NCBI GenBank assembly: GCA_034440615.1
Contig: JAOTOM010005100.1
Coordinates: 574,501 to 638,500 of the forward strand
Source: Ashinkailepas kermadecensis
Taxonomy: Eukaryota > Arthropoda > Thecostraca > Neolepadidae
Direction of reading: 5' to 3'
Length of the DNA stretch: 64,000 nucleotides
The notes under the pieces: generated by a model
Databases searched by the model: none
Told to the model about the DNA's origin: nothing
The model's input: only the letters and a program-made list of their open reading frames with translations
Program-made: the position numbers and the translations under genes
Shown here: positions 1-10,559 of the stretch, one piece after another
Position numbering within the stretch: position 1 is the stretch's first letter
Layout of the letters: every line of letters begins with the position of its first letter

Positions 1-193
1 GGATGTGCGAACTCGCTAAGTTCACTGACGTTCATATATTTACACCTAATTTATCGTTGCCATGTCTTTTCAACATTAGGTGACACTTGGCGGTGAACTA
101 AATTTAACATAGCATTATGCAACCATTCACCACATTTCAGGACGCTTTCAATCTTGTGTCTTCAATTGTCATTGTGCCCTTATTAGTTTCCAA

Positions 194-390
194 CAGTGAC
201 GCAGCTAGGATTTTCCTAAAGGGTAGGGGTGACGAAAAAAGGTGAAGACACCGAGAAAACTCTGGACACGTGAAGCGCGACGAAAAAAATTAGGGTTTTG
301 CGTGATGAAAATATTAAAACTTCTAGTTTGATCTCGTGTATTTATTTTTGCTAAGGGATGGCGGCGGGCCTTCCCTTGGCTGCGCCTCTG
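194..390 (-). mobile_element. hAT-type MITE, family B, copy 1
   Basis: This is a 197-bp non-autonomous element. It begins CAGTGACGCAGCTAGG and ends CCTTGGCTGCGCCTCTG, which are imperfect terminal inverted repeats. It is flanked by a perfect 8-bp target duplication GTTTCCAA at 186-193 and 391-398. An 8-bp duplication with CAG...CTG ends is the signature of the hAT superfamily. Its reverse complement aligns with the element at 642-825, including an internal stretch reading CAYCACGCAAAACC. It has no coding capacity and would have been moved by a transposase encoded elsewhere. Confidence 0.88.
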
Positions 391-641
391 GTTTCCAATA
401 TCCTTCCATGCATGGCAGCCGCAGAAGACGACTGATTTACTGGCTTTCGATTGCAGAGAAATAGATCAGCCAACACACACGTAGCTACCAAGACTATTGT
501 ATGAATATTGCGCAATCTTACCGTAAGAATTTCTTCAATGAGACTTTAATTGTGGAAATAAATGAATTTTCGTTCCATAGCTTGGTTTGCTATGCTTGGT
601 CGCTTTTGAAATACCGTCTGAATGGCCTATCTATTTAGCAC

Positions 642-825
642 CAGAGGCATAGCCAATGTGGGGGCCATCGTGTCCCCTTAGCACCCAAAAATACATTATA
701 TGAAGCGATAAATTTTGATATTTTCACCACGCAAAACCATCAAGTTTCGGCGCGCTGCAAGCTTTCTCTGTTTCATCACATTTTCGGGGTCAGGCCCCCT
801 TAGGAAAACCTTGGCTGCACCACTG
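642..825 (+). mobile_element. hAT-type MITE, family B, copy 2
   Basis: This is a 184-bp element related to 194-390 but in the opposite orientation. It starts CAGAGGCATAGCCAA and ends TTGGCTGCACCACTG. The flanks are TTTAGCAC (634-641) and CTTAGCAC (826-833), a 7-of-8 target duplication. It contains no meaningful ORF. The two copies are diverged, so the family is not recent. Confidence 0.85.
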
Positions 826-833
826 CTTAGCAC

Positions 834-1879
834 ACAACAGATACATACAATGGATGATGCAACTTGGTATGGTTGTCTTGGAAGAGACTGTCCCAGATGT
901 ACGCTCGAATTTGAACGGAATACGTAGGACTATACAGGAAATTACTGTCTTTCCTGAAGCATGCTTATTTTTTCCAAATTCGGCCACGTTACCCCGAAAT
1001 TTACTTACCCAAGTTACCCAACTGGGACACATGTTTTTAGCGAGTTACCCGGACCCTTTCTGAGCCCTGGTTCTAGCAATATCGCCATCATCAGCTAATC
1101 AGCTTCCGGATTTTCCGACGGTAAAACAACGTCAGCAAGTTGTGAACATGCTACAGCAGTCCCTTCCATTATAGTGTTGAATCATCGTGTCTTCTTATAC
1201 TGGTACCAGCTGGACAAACAATACATCACATGAAACACGCAGTGATGTTGTTGGAGACCCCAAACACGCTTTCTAGCAGTCATAAATTCTTCCCAGCGTC
1301 AAATATCACTTCAGTGAATGATCAATGGTCAGAATGAATGGTCAGATTCTGAGCATTCAGATGAATGGTCAGATTCTGGGACGATTCCTTTAAGCAGCTC
1401 TTGGCATATTGCTATAGTGAGACAATTAACACGCGATAATAATTACCTATTCCAGGAGTATTATTTGGTGATAATACTAGGAAATATTGTAATAATACCG
1501 AAGCGTTGTGTCTTCCGCCAAAAAATCAGCACTTCCGAACATGATCACAAAATAACTGTTGGGTTAAAGACGGTTGCTTTTATTATGTGCTAGAGTCGCA
1601 CTATGATCCGATGATACTATTTCAAAGCTTAAGATTCACCATGCGTAGTGAAAAGATCCGAGTACAAGGACAATTAATTGTGGTTGGTGCAATCCTCTCG
1701 TTGACAGCGAGAACCAACAACCACCTTCACATGGCAATATCGGAACTACACCACACACCGACCCAAACTATTTCCCCGTCCCAACACCGTGCAAGTGCAC
1801 TATATTGTCTGTCTGGTGGTTATGGACACAGGCGAGCAGTCCCAACCAGTATGGGCATACCGTCCGGAGCGGCACACAT
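834..1879. other. Intergenic, no gene seen
   Basis: No reading frame here looks like protein. The only structure noted is a short direct repeat of GAATGGTCAGATTCTG around 1336-1380. The small ORFs have random composition. Confidence 0.5.
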
Positions 1880-2230
1880 GCTGCCGGCTGCCAGCACCGC
1901 TCCGGACAACTACGGCAGTGCCTACTACACAGCACCAGTGCGGTGGTGGACCCGGCCCGCACGAGCGGCACCGCTACGTCCGCCCCGCCGACATCCGGCG
2001 GCATGCTCCCGGCCGGCCGGCCACCCGCGTGCGACCCACTCACCCAGGTTGGCGTAGTTGGTGTCGGACTGCGGCCGGCCTCGGTCACGTGACCTGGTCA
2101 GCAGGTGCGGGTTGGGCGGCGGCGGCCGGGTGGGCGGTGACGGAGGAGGTCGCGACCCATCCGGCGCCTGGCGGCATGACGGTGGCGGCGGCGGAGGCGG
2201 AGGCTTGGGTCGACCTGCAACACGCGATTA
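1880..2230. other. GC- and CpG-rich block, no gene recognised
   Basis: A sharply bounded GC-rich block lies within AT-rich surroundings. Overlapping open frames on both strands are explained by the scarcity of stop codons in GC-rich DNA. It ends in GGCGGC/GGCGGA trinucleotide runs near 2180-2205. It could be a CpG island or an old GC-rich repeat; the sequence does not decide. Confidence 0.4.
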
Positions 2231-2590
2231 TTGAGTATAAGAAGAGGAATAGTAAGCTGCGACCTAGCACTTAGTAGCGCAGCTTCTAGCACTAAGTAAC
2301 TGTCTATTAAGCTCATCTTTATCAATTTCCGCTTGTTGGTGTTATGACCTGTGTCTTATCTTTTACCATGCGCTTTGCGTAGCGACATCGTTAAATTGTC
2401 CTATGTTGTCCTCGCTGTTGATTGTTCGTGGAATGTGCTTCCAATGTCAATAAGTACCGGTGACGAAGAGTTCAGGAAGAACCACGCCATTGAGACGGGG
2501 TAAATTAACATTGATTGAAGATAGGGACTCAAAGTTAAACATGACGGTAATGTTTGAAGATAAGTATTACATATGTCACATTCTGCATGG

Positions 2591-2676
2591 TTCGTTGGTT
2601 GGTTATTGGTTTTACGACACGTCGGCCGTTGAGTCATGTAGCGTCGCCAATCTCTCACGCCGATTGGTCGCGGGCG
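2591..2676 (-). mobile_element. 5'-truncated tRNA-type SINE (3' half only)
   Basis: This 86-bp insertion is nearly identical to the 3' half of the full SINE at 22617-22781, including the shared block GAGTCATGTAGCGTCGCC. It is flanked by a 14-bp duplication, CACATTCTGCATGG (2577-2590) and CACATTCTCCATGG (2677-2690), matching at 13 of 14 positions. The element lies on the minus strand, so its 3' tail is at the left edge. The missing tRNA head is the usual 5' truncation of target-primed reverse transcription. Confidence 0.88.
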
Positions 2677-2826
2677 CACATTCTCCATGGCAGATAAACC
2701 CTGTCTACAGACATGTTATAAAAATTTGCGGACTAATTTGTAATTGCAAATTATGGTGCCAAAAAACGGGCATCAATGGGCTAAAGCTGATTGACAATAT
2801 GATGCCATAAAACACCGCAGTATATA

Positions 2827-2850
2827 TATCCCGATATATATATCGGGATA
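2827..2850. repeat. 24-bp perfect palindrome
   Basis: TATCCCGATATA is followed directly by its reverse complement TATATCGGGATA with no spacer. It could extrude as a small cruciform. There is no gene beside it and no evidence of function. Confidence 0.8.
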
Positions 2851-2859
2851 ACGATGGAA

Positions 2860-4225
2860 ATTTTATGACATACTTAGAAAAGACTGTATTGGTATAATTA
2901 GTTACAGCTACGCTCAAGTCTTATTCTTCTCAAGGTTAATGTAAGTCTTTCAAGCATGCATTGGTCTTGTAAAGTACAGGATGTCGAAACGTTGAAGGAA
3001 AATACAACATTAACAGTAAGGGGAATTATGTGTCGCGCACATATGAGTGTGTTTCAGAGTGAGTGTGTTATGTGTTTCAGCTTTGCAGCTATGGACTCAG
3101 GGAGGGTAGTAGAAAGTTAAATCGAGACATCTTGCGACGACAAAAATGTGCCTGCGCGATAGCCGGGGGAATGCAGATTTCCACCAAACATTACAAGCAA
3201 AGTAGCTCACAGAAGGTGCGCATTGGCCACATTTGACATTGGAGTGGGAAATATTCGTACATCATATTTCTTGAATCACATCTCGTGATGTTACCCCCCC
3301 CCTTCCCCCGCCGAGTTTCGTGAGAGATCTCCATCTCCAATGCTGATTCGGAATTTAACTATCTGGAAAGCTAGGCGGTTTCATGCCGGCGCGTCTCTGG
3401 GTTGCATATTTCTGTCTCGATCTTTGTCTCTGTTCTACTATTTTTCGCATCAAGCCTGCTGTGAATGTCCTGAAGTCAGAAAAACGTTTGCAGAGGTGCA
3501 TGAAGCTTTAGCTAGGAAAAGCTTTTTGCATCTGCAATCTTGCTGACGTCAAAAATGTCTCATGGAATTGGGCCACATTTGGTGTATCGTATTGTTCTAA
3601 GTTAACTGACTGCGAAGTTGTTAAACGGTAGAAAGCGTTACGATCCGGTCGAGCCGGATCACTCAGCTAAATTTCACCTTGCTCACGTAAAACTTCCTCC
3701 GCATGTCATGCCCAGATACCACTATGCATCACGTGAATTCATGGCGTGAAACCTGTCCACCCTAAGCTGTAATGGACTACTTCGCTGGGCGATCCATCGA
3801 CGATCAATCTCAACACAGACAGACTTGGTTAGTCACGCCAGCGTGGCAGATTCACAAGTGGCCAGGCAGCGATGACTTCGGAGCGCAGTGCCTGGATCGC
3901 CGGTCGCTTCCCGTGCCGCACTGCGGCAAAAAGTCGTCCACCGGGAGGCCGGAGTGTGCTCCATCTCGCACCGGTCAACGGTCTGAGGGACAACGAGGGC
4001 CAGCTGACCCACAACGGCTCGGCCGGACGGCGACCGCGCCCGCGGCGGATTCCGGGCGCAAGAGGCACGCGAGTCGCCGCTGGTCGACCGCGCCCGTCGT
4101 CGCTGGTTACGGGTCATGGCGGTCACGGACGCGGACCGGGCCAATGTGCGGGGGCGACATCGAACCAGCGGTCACGGACCGACAAGGACACGACCCAGGG
4201 AGGACCGGCAGACGCGGGCATTGAC
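2860..4225. other. Intergenic, GC-rich in its last 350 bp
   Basis: No gene is recognised. Base composition rises steeply from about 3870 into the minisatellite beginning near 4228. Overlapping open frames on both strands of the GC-rich part look like composition effects. Confidence 0.4.
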
Positions 4226-4227
4226 CT

Positions 4228-5132
4228 GGCCGAGCCAGCAAACACGGACATTGACCAGACCGGGCCATGGCTGACACACAGCCAGGATCGGGCCGGGCGA
4301 GCTGGACAGTGGAACTGGACAGGGACGCTGTCCGGCGGCGACACTGACCAGATCGGGCCAGGCGAGCTGGACAGTGGACATGACCGCTGTCCGGCGGCGA
4401 CACTGACGCTGACCAGACCGGGCCATGGCTGCCACACGACCAGGATCTGGCCGGGCGAGCTGGACAGTGGAACTGGACAGGGCCGCTATCTGGCAGCGAC
4501 AGAGGTACTGACCAAGCCGGGACGTGGCTGACATACGGCCAGTATCGGACCGGGTGAGCTGGACAGTGGAACTGGACAGGGCCGCTATCTGGCAGCGACA
4601 GAGGTACTGACCAAGCCGGGACGTGGCTGACATACGGCCGGTATCGGACCGGGTGAGCTGGACAGTGGGACTGGACAGGGTCGCTGTCCGGCGGCGACAC
4701 TGACCAGACCGGGCCTGGCCAGCTGGACAGTGGACACGGCCGCTGTCCGGCGGCGACACTGACCAGACGGCCTGGCAGCTGGACATGGACACGGCCGCTG
4801 TCCGGCGGCGACACTGACCAGACCGGGCCAGGCCGAGCTGGACAGTGGACACGGCCGCTATCCGGCGGCGACACTGACACTGACCAGACCGGGCCATGGC
4901 TGCCAGCTGGCCAGTGGATACGGCCGCTGTCCGGCGGCGACGCTGACGACCGGGCCTGGCCAGCTGGACAGTGGACACGGCCGCTGTCCGGCGGCGACAC
5001 TGACCAGACCGGGCCTGGCCAGCTGGACAGTGGACACGGCCGCTGTCCGGCGGCGACACTGACCAGACCGGGCCTGGCCAGCTGGACAGTGGACACGGCC
5101 GCTGTCCGGCGGCGACACTGACCAGACGGTGG
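4228..5132. repeat. GC-rich minisatellite, 59-bp core unit, about 12 copies
   Basis: The unit contains CAGCTGGACAGTGGACACGG, then CCGCTGTCCGGCGGCGACAC, then TGACCAGACCGGGC. The last three repeats are nearly identical and start at 4997, 5056 and 5115, an exact 59-bp period. Copies towards the left are longer and more diverged, so homogenisation is strongest at the right end. Because 59 is not a multiple of three the reading phase changes in each unit. The long minus-strand frames across it, rich in QCRRRTAAV-type repeats, are therefore artefacts of GC-rich repetition rather than a protein gene. Confidence 0.92.
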
Positions 5133-5199
5133 CGGCGGCGCCGCTCCCCTCGCCAAACACCAATCCGTTCTGTGATCTAAGTGCATACCACAGCATACG

Positions 5200-5796
5200 C
5201 TGGTGCACAGCTTATAAGGGCCAACACGTAGCCGACACTCGCTGATGGCACGTCATGGGGCCGCCGTGGCGGCTGGAGATGCCTGTCGTGTGGCTCGGGA
5301 TGCCGACAGAGCTCAGGGATGTCCAACCGCATGGCATGTTGCCGGTCTTACAGATGGTGTCAGTAAAGGGTGCTTGGTTTATACAGATTAGGTCATAAGA
5401 AGGCGTGCCAGCTTTTGTGAGCAACCAATTAAATTATTTGCATGTACGGTAAAGCCGTCACGCTTTGTCACCGCTCGTAAAAAAACATACGAAAAATGTC
5501 CATTGCCTTTTTCATATATGAAAGACTCACCCAGGCGTCGTTATCGCCGGTTAGATGAACTGAGGACTCGAACCTGGTAACCAGATTCCTGAACTTGAAC
5601 ATGTCGCGATTCGTAATATGAAGGGATTCGTGATATCTCCTCCCATGGTCGGGGTCATGGTCTCACTGGTGGAACCATAAGTTCGTTTTGTGCTTTTAAT
5701 CGACAGAGACGTCGACTTTAAAAACCTAATTAACGCTCCTTAGATTTTGATAAGTACGGATGAAAACGTCGCTTTAAATAACATTTTCCCGATTAA
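5200..5796. other. Intergenic, possible SINE B-box scrap
   Basis: No gene is seen. The minus strand carries a B-box-like CAGGTTCGAGTCCTC near 5565-5580, but no convincing A-box or tRNA fold surrounds it. At best it is a decayed SINE. Confidence 0.3.
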
Positions 5797-6270
5797 ATGT
5801 GTTCAGAAATCGAGAAGTATGATTTATACAACTGCAAGGGTCCGTGGGGCCTCTGGTGCCGCCAGTGCACTAACTGGGTGTGTTTATCCTGGCTACGGCC
5901 AGAGTCACTCAATTTCAACTGTCAGCTCCAGCATGTTTTAAAAACAAAACGAACGAAATCGGTTGATGATGATCCTTACCATGAAGAAATCCATATGCTT
6001 TGCTGTCGGACTCATGGGCAAGAATGTACAGTAGATATATCTAACTTTCTACAATTTTTCCTTGTTCAACTAGATCCGAAGAAATACGGTAATAACAGTT
6101 ACAATTGGAACGAACGTGAACTGCGTTTCACAACACCATTTTGTGGTATTATTACGAATTCTGCTCTAAGCGATTCCAACAGTTCTTATTTTTTTAAAGT
6201 ATTCCAAATGCACATATTCTTTTTGCAAGCATGGCTGTTTGATTTGGCAAATCCCTCATTTTGTGTGTGA
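5797..6270 (+). CDS. Unrecognised 157-codon open frame, cysteine-rich start
   Basis: I do not recognise this frame. It has a C/W-rich stretch near residues 13-30 (CKGPWGLWCRQCTNWVC) and a middle region of mixed composition containing VDDDPYHEEIHMLCC. That is more protein-like than most open frames nearby, because the region is neither GC-rich nor repetitive. No start context, splice sites or neighbouring exons support it. It could be a remnant of a transposon-encoded zinc-finger protein, an exon, or chance. Comparison with arthropod proteins would decide. Confidence 0.2.
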   Translation: MCSEIEKYDLYNCKGPWGLWCRQCTNWVCLSWLRPESLNFNCQLQHVLKTKRTKSVDDDPYHEEIHMLCCRTHGQECTVDISNFLQFFLVQLDPKKYGNNSYNWNERELRFTTPFCGIITNSALSDSNSSYFFKVFQMHIFFLQAWLFDLANPSFCV

Positions 6271-6429
6271 CCCTTCCAAGATCAACATGAAATTGAAAAT
6301 TCAATCATTTGCACCGGTTCTCGGTGCAGAAAAACAGTGCAAACACAGCTAGCGCAACACTGGGAGGACCACCTGAAATGAGTAGCGAACTGAAACAATG
6401 AGACCAGTAGCCAAGGGGGTGAAGGTGGC

Positions 6430-7000
6430 AGTCGCCCCCCCCCCACCCTGGAGGGCCGGAGGGGGTCCTTCAGATGACCGCCTTGAGGGGCCCGCGAGGG
6501 CCTCAAGGCGTCGGTGCAGGGGCCCTTGCGGGCTCCCTGAAGTGCATGACTCCTAGGCCGACGAAAGGGGCCCCAGGCTGACGGAAATTGTCCCAGGCCG
6601 ATGAAGAGGGCCCCGAGTCAACGGAAAGTGCTCTCTGGAAGATGTTACGGGCCCTTGGCTGGTCTAACGTGAAGAGCTTCTAGATCGATGGAGGGGGCTC
6701 CGGATCGTTGGAAGGGCCTCCGGAATGGCGGAGAGCACCCCGACCCAATGTCAAGGGCCCCTGGGCTGATGGCGGGCCAGAGCCGAAGAAAGAACCCCCG
6801 ACCTGATGGACCCAAGCGTTAAAAAGGAGTCTCCGGCTTGCCGATAAAAATGTCTCGGATCGTCAGAGGGCCCCTGAGGCGACAGATGCGGACCCTGGTT
6901 TCTGGTAAAGACCTCGGGTCGTCAGAAAGGGTCCTTGGGCCGACGGATGGTCCTTGGCCTGAGGGAGGGGCCCACGTTGTTGAAAGAAGGCGGCCATATT
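6430..7000. repeat. Decayed short-unit tandem array (about 20-28 bp)
   Basis: Loose copies of a unit reading about AGGCCGACGGAAAGGGCCCC follow one another for 570 bp, with every copy diverged. The recurrent elements are GGGCCCC, GGCCGA or GGCTGA, and GGAAA or GAAGA. No two adjacent copies are identical, so the array is old. Weak frames on both strands are composition effects. Confidence 0.65.
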
Positions 7001-7028
7001 TCCCCACGTATTTAACCATCTTTGCCTA

Positions 7029-7062
<34 letters not shown>

Positions 7063-7099
7063 GTAGGTATGCATGTAGGTATGTATGTATATATATGTA

Positions 7100-7133
<34 letters not shown>
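7029..7133. repeat. (TA)n / (TATG)n microsatellite
   Basis: Runs of TATA and GTAT alternate: an AT run, then GTATGTATGTAT with interruptions, then another AT run. Confidence 0.95.
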
Positions 7134-7437
7134 ACAAATGTAGAGACCTTCGAAGATAGTGTCCAAGGAGTTTCGAAAAGTGGGGTACCTCGGTAAGTAA
7201 GGGCCTCTCTTCAAATGTTCGCACCCCCCCCCATCCTGGACCGAATCCTGGCTACGCCAATGATTCGGTCACAGTGGGATTGTGGTGAACATAGTTCTCA
7301 GTAGTTCTGTTTTCCATTCAGCATTACACCATACGGGCGTTGCATGCATAAGTGTGTGTCAACTGAGTGCAACACGCGGTTCGCGGTTCACATGTGCTCC
7401 GGTATTGCAGCAAACATGTACCTTTTCCAGGGGTGTT

Positions 7438-7618
7438 GTTTGATATGCTTTTGAGGGGCCCCTTCAATGAGTCCCATTAGTCTGGGCTCTACCCCCACCC
7501 TCATGGTTTATACCTTTATCATGTGATTCTATGGAGTGTGTCCTCCGATCCTTTGGGGGCCCCCCATTCCCCCCTTTTTTTGGCCCCCCTCAAATATTTA
7601 AAAAAAAAAACCCGACTG
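7438..7618 (+). mobile_element. Family C MITE-like repeat, diverged
   Basis: It starts CAGGGGTGTTGTTTGATATG and carries the family C internal order: a TTTTGAGGGG block, a GATTCTATGGAGTGTGTCC block, then C-rich and poly-T/A stretches. It ends near CCCGACTG. No matching 8-bp flanks remain. It is assigned by resemblance to 23123-23315 and 63208-63394. Confidence 0.55.
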
Positions 7619-7974
7619 TATCGTCGCAGCTGAAAAGGCGTCTCAAATTGGACTTGTGTCCACCAGTTTTGACAGCGTTGTTGTATCCATGGTTACATGG
7701 ATAACAATGGACGTAGAAACCCTGATACCGCCCCCACCCTCACTCGTGGGGCGACGGTGGGCCGACAGTAAGCCAGAAGTGGGCCCACACTGCAGGATCT
7801 ATTTCAACATACTAACTGGAGGAGTAGACTTACCTCCCCAGTGAGCCGCATTTTTTTTTGGGGGGGGGGGGAGAGCGGCATATTTAAATTCGTCGATGCC
7901 GATCAAATGCTTCTTTTTCGTGCATATTTTGTTGCCGTCATCCCTCTAATGAAAATGCATTAAAACATGCCCTG

Positions 7975-8375
7975 CTGCAGCGAACCGACGGTGAACCACG
8001 GCAAGGGCGGGCAGTGGGCAAGAGCCGGCAGAGGGCCGGCGGTGAGCTGGCAGCGGGCCGACGGTGAGCCGACAGAGGGTCGGTAGTGAGCTGGCAGTGG
8101 GCCGACGGTGAACCACGGCAAGGGCGGGCAGTGGGCAAGAGCCGGCAGAGGGCCGGCGGTGAGCCGACAGAGGGTCGGTAGTGAGCCGGCAGTGGGCCGA
8201 CAGTGAGCCACGGCAAGGGCGGGCAGTGGGCAAGAGCCGGCAGAGGACCGGCAGTGGGCTGGCAGAGGGCCGACAGTGAGCCGACAGAGGGTCGGTAGTG
8301 AGCCGGAAGTAGGCCGGTAGTGAGCCGGCAGTGGGCCGATAGTGAGCCACGGCAAGGGCGGGCAGTGGGAAAGGG
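7975..8375. repeat. GC-rich minisatellite with nested about 11-bp subunits
   Basis: A higher-order block containing CCACGGCAAGGGCGGGCAG recurs at about 7996, 8113, 8208 and 8348, a variable spacing of 95-140 bp. Between these, 10-12 bp subunits of the types GCCGGCAGTGG and GCCGACAGTGA alternate. The long minus-strand frames across it, rich in LPAHYRPSVGS-type repeats, are read-through of the repeat and not a recognised protein. Confidence 0.88.
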
Positions 8376-8379
8376 CCTG

Positions 8380-8890
8380 TTGCGGGCCGCTCCATAACGG
8401 ACCGTTCCGCGCGGCCGGCCCGGAGCGCGCCAGGTCATGTCGTGCGACACAACCGCGCTGACATGCTCCGCCGACCAGGCGGCGATTTCCCCAGCGCCAC
8501 CGCTCCGGCCGGCCATCATCCGAACGCGGAGCGGAACGGACGCGTGGGGTGCTGCGTGTCAGAGCACACTGTGTACGGCGCACACGGCAGACGCGCCGTG
8601 CGTGCTCCAGCACGCCACACACCAGTCGTCTGTCCCACAATGCAGACGGCAGTAGAATGGCTGGGGTGAGCAGAACTGCGCTCCGGTCACCTTTGGCATC
8701 GCCGCAGTTGTGGGTCAGGTTCCCAAGTGTTCGCTTGCTCGGCAATGCCGCTCTCGCAATAAATGGCATCGAATCTGCAGCGTCGTCATTCATCTCCGGG
8801 GGCGAGTGAAGGCTGCACGCCTGGTAACAAAGTTCCTCAAGGGAAATAGCTTCGCCATTTCTTCTTTCACGAACACAGAAGCACTTCTTG
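8380..8890. other. GC-rich flank of the minisatellite
   Basis: This segment is CpG-dense, with several short overlapping frames on both strands. None has a recognisable motif. No gene is called. Confidence 0.4.
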
Positions 8891-8921
8891 CACTCTCCGT
8901 GCCACGGTGGCACGGAGAGTG
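8891..8921. repeat. 31-bp near-perfect hairpin palindrome
   Basis: Two perfect 15-bp arms, CACTCTCCGTGCCAC and GTGGCACGGAGAGTG, are separated by a single G. It is not the histone 3' stem-loop, which is 6 bp with a 4-nt loop, and there is no poly-T run that would suggest a Pol III terminator. Confidence 0.9.
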
Positions 8922-10310
8922 TCGCGCGGCTGTACCGTGACGTGCCATCGGCACCCCAGTCACGCGGCGATCACCGATGGTGGACAGGGGAAGCACTGGA
9001 GGCATGTGGCTCCTCCACCTCCTCATGGAAAGTGGCACATCCTGGCCGTGAAAAGGCGACCTTTTAATTTATGGATCCACATCTGATGGTGAACGGTCCA
9101 CCTGCTTTGACACTGAGCTGCAATCCTGTCGACAGAAGGGGTGCCACCCAAACCCACACCCACACCTACACCAAGCCAGTGTACCAGGTGGCACTGTATT
9201 GATCAAGCCAGGGGGGTCACCTCCTCCGTCAGGATGGTCACACAGAAAGCCGCCTGCAGATTAGTACAAGGAGCACAACTTCCCACCACGGGAGGGCGAA
9301 CTGCAGGGAACCGCTTGCAGTATGCTTGTTCATTTAGCTCACCTTTCCCAGCAGGAATGACACTCGGAGAAAGGTGGGGTGGGGGGGGGGCGGCTTTTGT
9401 TTCTAGTTCATCGAGCAGTTGCTTTACAGGTCCGACAGAAATGCGTCGTGTGGGGCTGCTACCCACCACGGAGAGGCGATATTTGATTAAGAAGCACAAT
9501 CACACCTTCGTGAAGAAGCGCACCCGAAGATTGTTATATTTTTAACCAGCACGGGGACAACATCTCACAAAATTATCTTGGCAGGAAGGGAAGGGAGAGA
9601 CATACTTCATCATCCCACAGACAAGCCCATTATGTTGAATTAGTTAAGGGTGGTGAAGGATCCACCTTTTCGACGTCAGGAGTTCAACAGGCAGTAGTTG
9701 GATCGGAGCTGCCTGTCCTCTGAATCTGCCTCTGCGACACATCCGGCGTCCAGTACGCGGTGCCCGGAGCGGAGGCGCACCACCACCTGACTGAGTCACC
9801 AATAACACACGTGACGGTAGCCGACACCGGCAGCCGCCGGAACGGCCGCCAATAGCACGTCCGCGCCAGTTCTGCTCTGTGGTGCGGTGGTCGGCGGGAG
9901 TGGTCGGAATCACAGAAATACATGGAGTAGTTACACCACTGTACCGATCAATGCGTATGTCATTGCAATTGCCGACCGTTTTCCGGATTGACTAGGATCG
10001 ACCCTCATCATAGATTGCATCTAGTGAGATGCCTATCTTCAGGTATCTGCTTTGATGCAACGGCCAATTAGACCAACACCAGCTAATTCGAGTGGCGTAC
10101 ATCACGATAAATGAAATTCAGAGCGATATTTATTTTCCATGCATGGTTAGTTATTGGCGTTAATGATGCGCATCACATGCATCGGCCACAGAGCGTCAGT
10201 TTTATCTGATGAATCTTGAATGCATTGGAAAATTTAAAAAAAATTAACTCAGTAAAATAAATGCCGGCGGAATTCCTATTATAGATAAATACATAAATAA
10301 ATGAGTAGTG
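8922..10310. other. Intergenic, no gene seen
   Basis: No recognisable coding sequence, RNA gene or transposon was found. Short frames around 9141-9545 and 9644-9913 look random. Confidence 0.4.
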
Positions 10311-10312
10311 CA

Positions 10313-10314
<2 letters not shown>

Positions 10315-10380
<66 letters not shown>
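10315..10380. repeat. (AT)n microsatellite, about 33 units
   Basis: An essentially uninterrupted AT run directly abuts a family A hAT MITE whose left end is missing. Confidence 0.97.
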
Positions 10381-10383
<3 letters not shown>

Positions 10384-10551
10384 ACCCGAAGGCGCGCCAC
10401 TGATCGAATAAATTTAGAGAGGAGGCGCACTGAAAAAAATAAGGGAAGGTGCACCGAAGCGTTCCTGGAGGGGCACCTCTTCCCAGTCACCGCGGCGCCA
10501 CCTTTCCATGGGGAGCACATATCCCCCTGAAACCTCCCTCGGATCCGCCTG
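10381..10551 (+). mobile_element. hAT MITE family A, left end lost
   Basis: It carries the family A internal order: GCGCCACT, GGAGGCGCACTGAAAAAAAT, GGGGCACCTCTTCCC, GGCGCCACCTTTCCATGGGG and CCCCCTG, ending CGGATCCGCCTG. The left inverted repeat is replaced by the adjoining AT microsatellite, so no target duplication can be read. Confidence 0.7.
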
Positions 10552-10559
10552 ACACACAT

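Noticed and set aside
4107..5186. Long minus-strand frames across the 59-bp minisatellite
   Set aside because: The unit is not a multiple of three and the frames just translate the repeat.
7938..8913. Minus-strand frames of up to 317 codons over the GC-rich minisatellite
   Set aside because: Repeat translation (LPAHYRPSVGS-type text) with no start context or homologue recognised.
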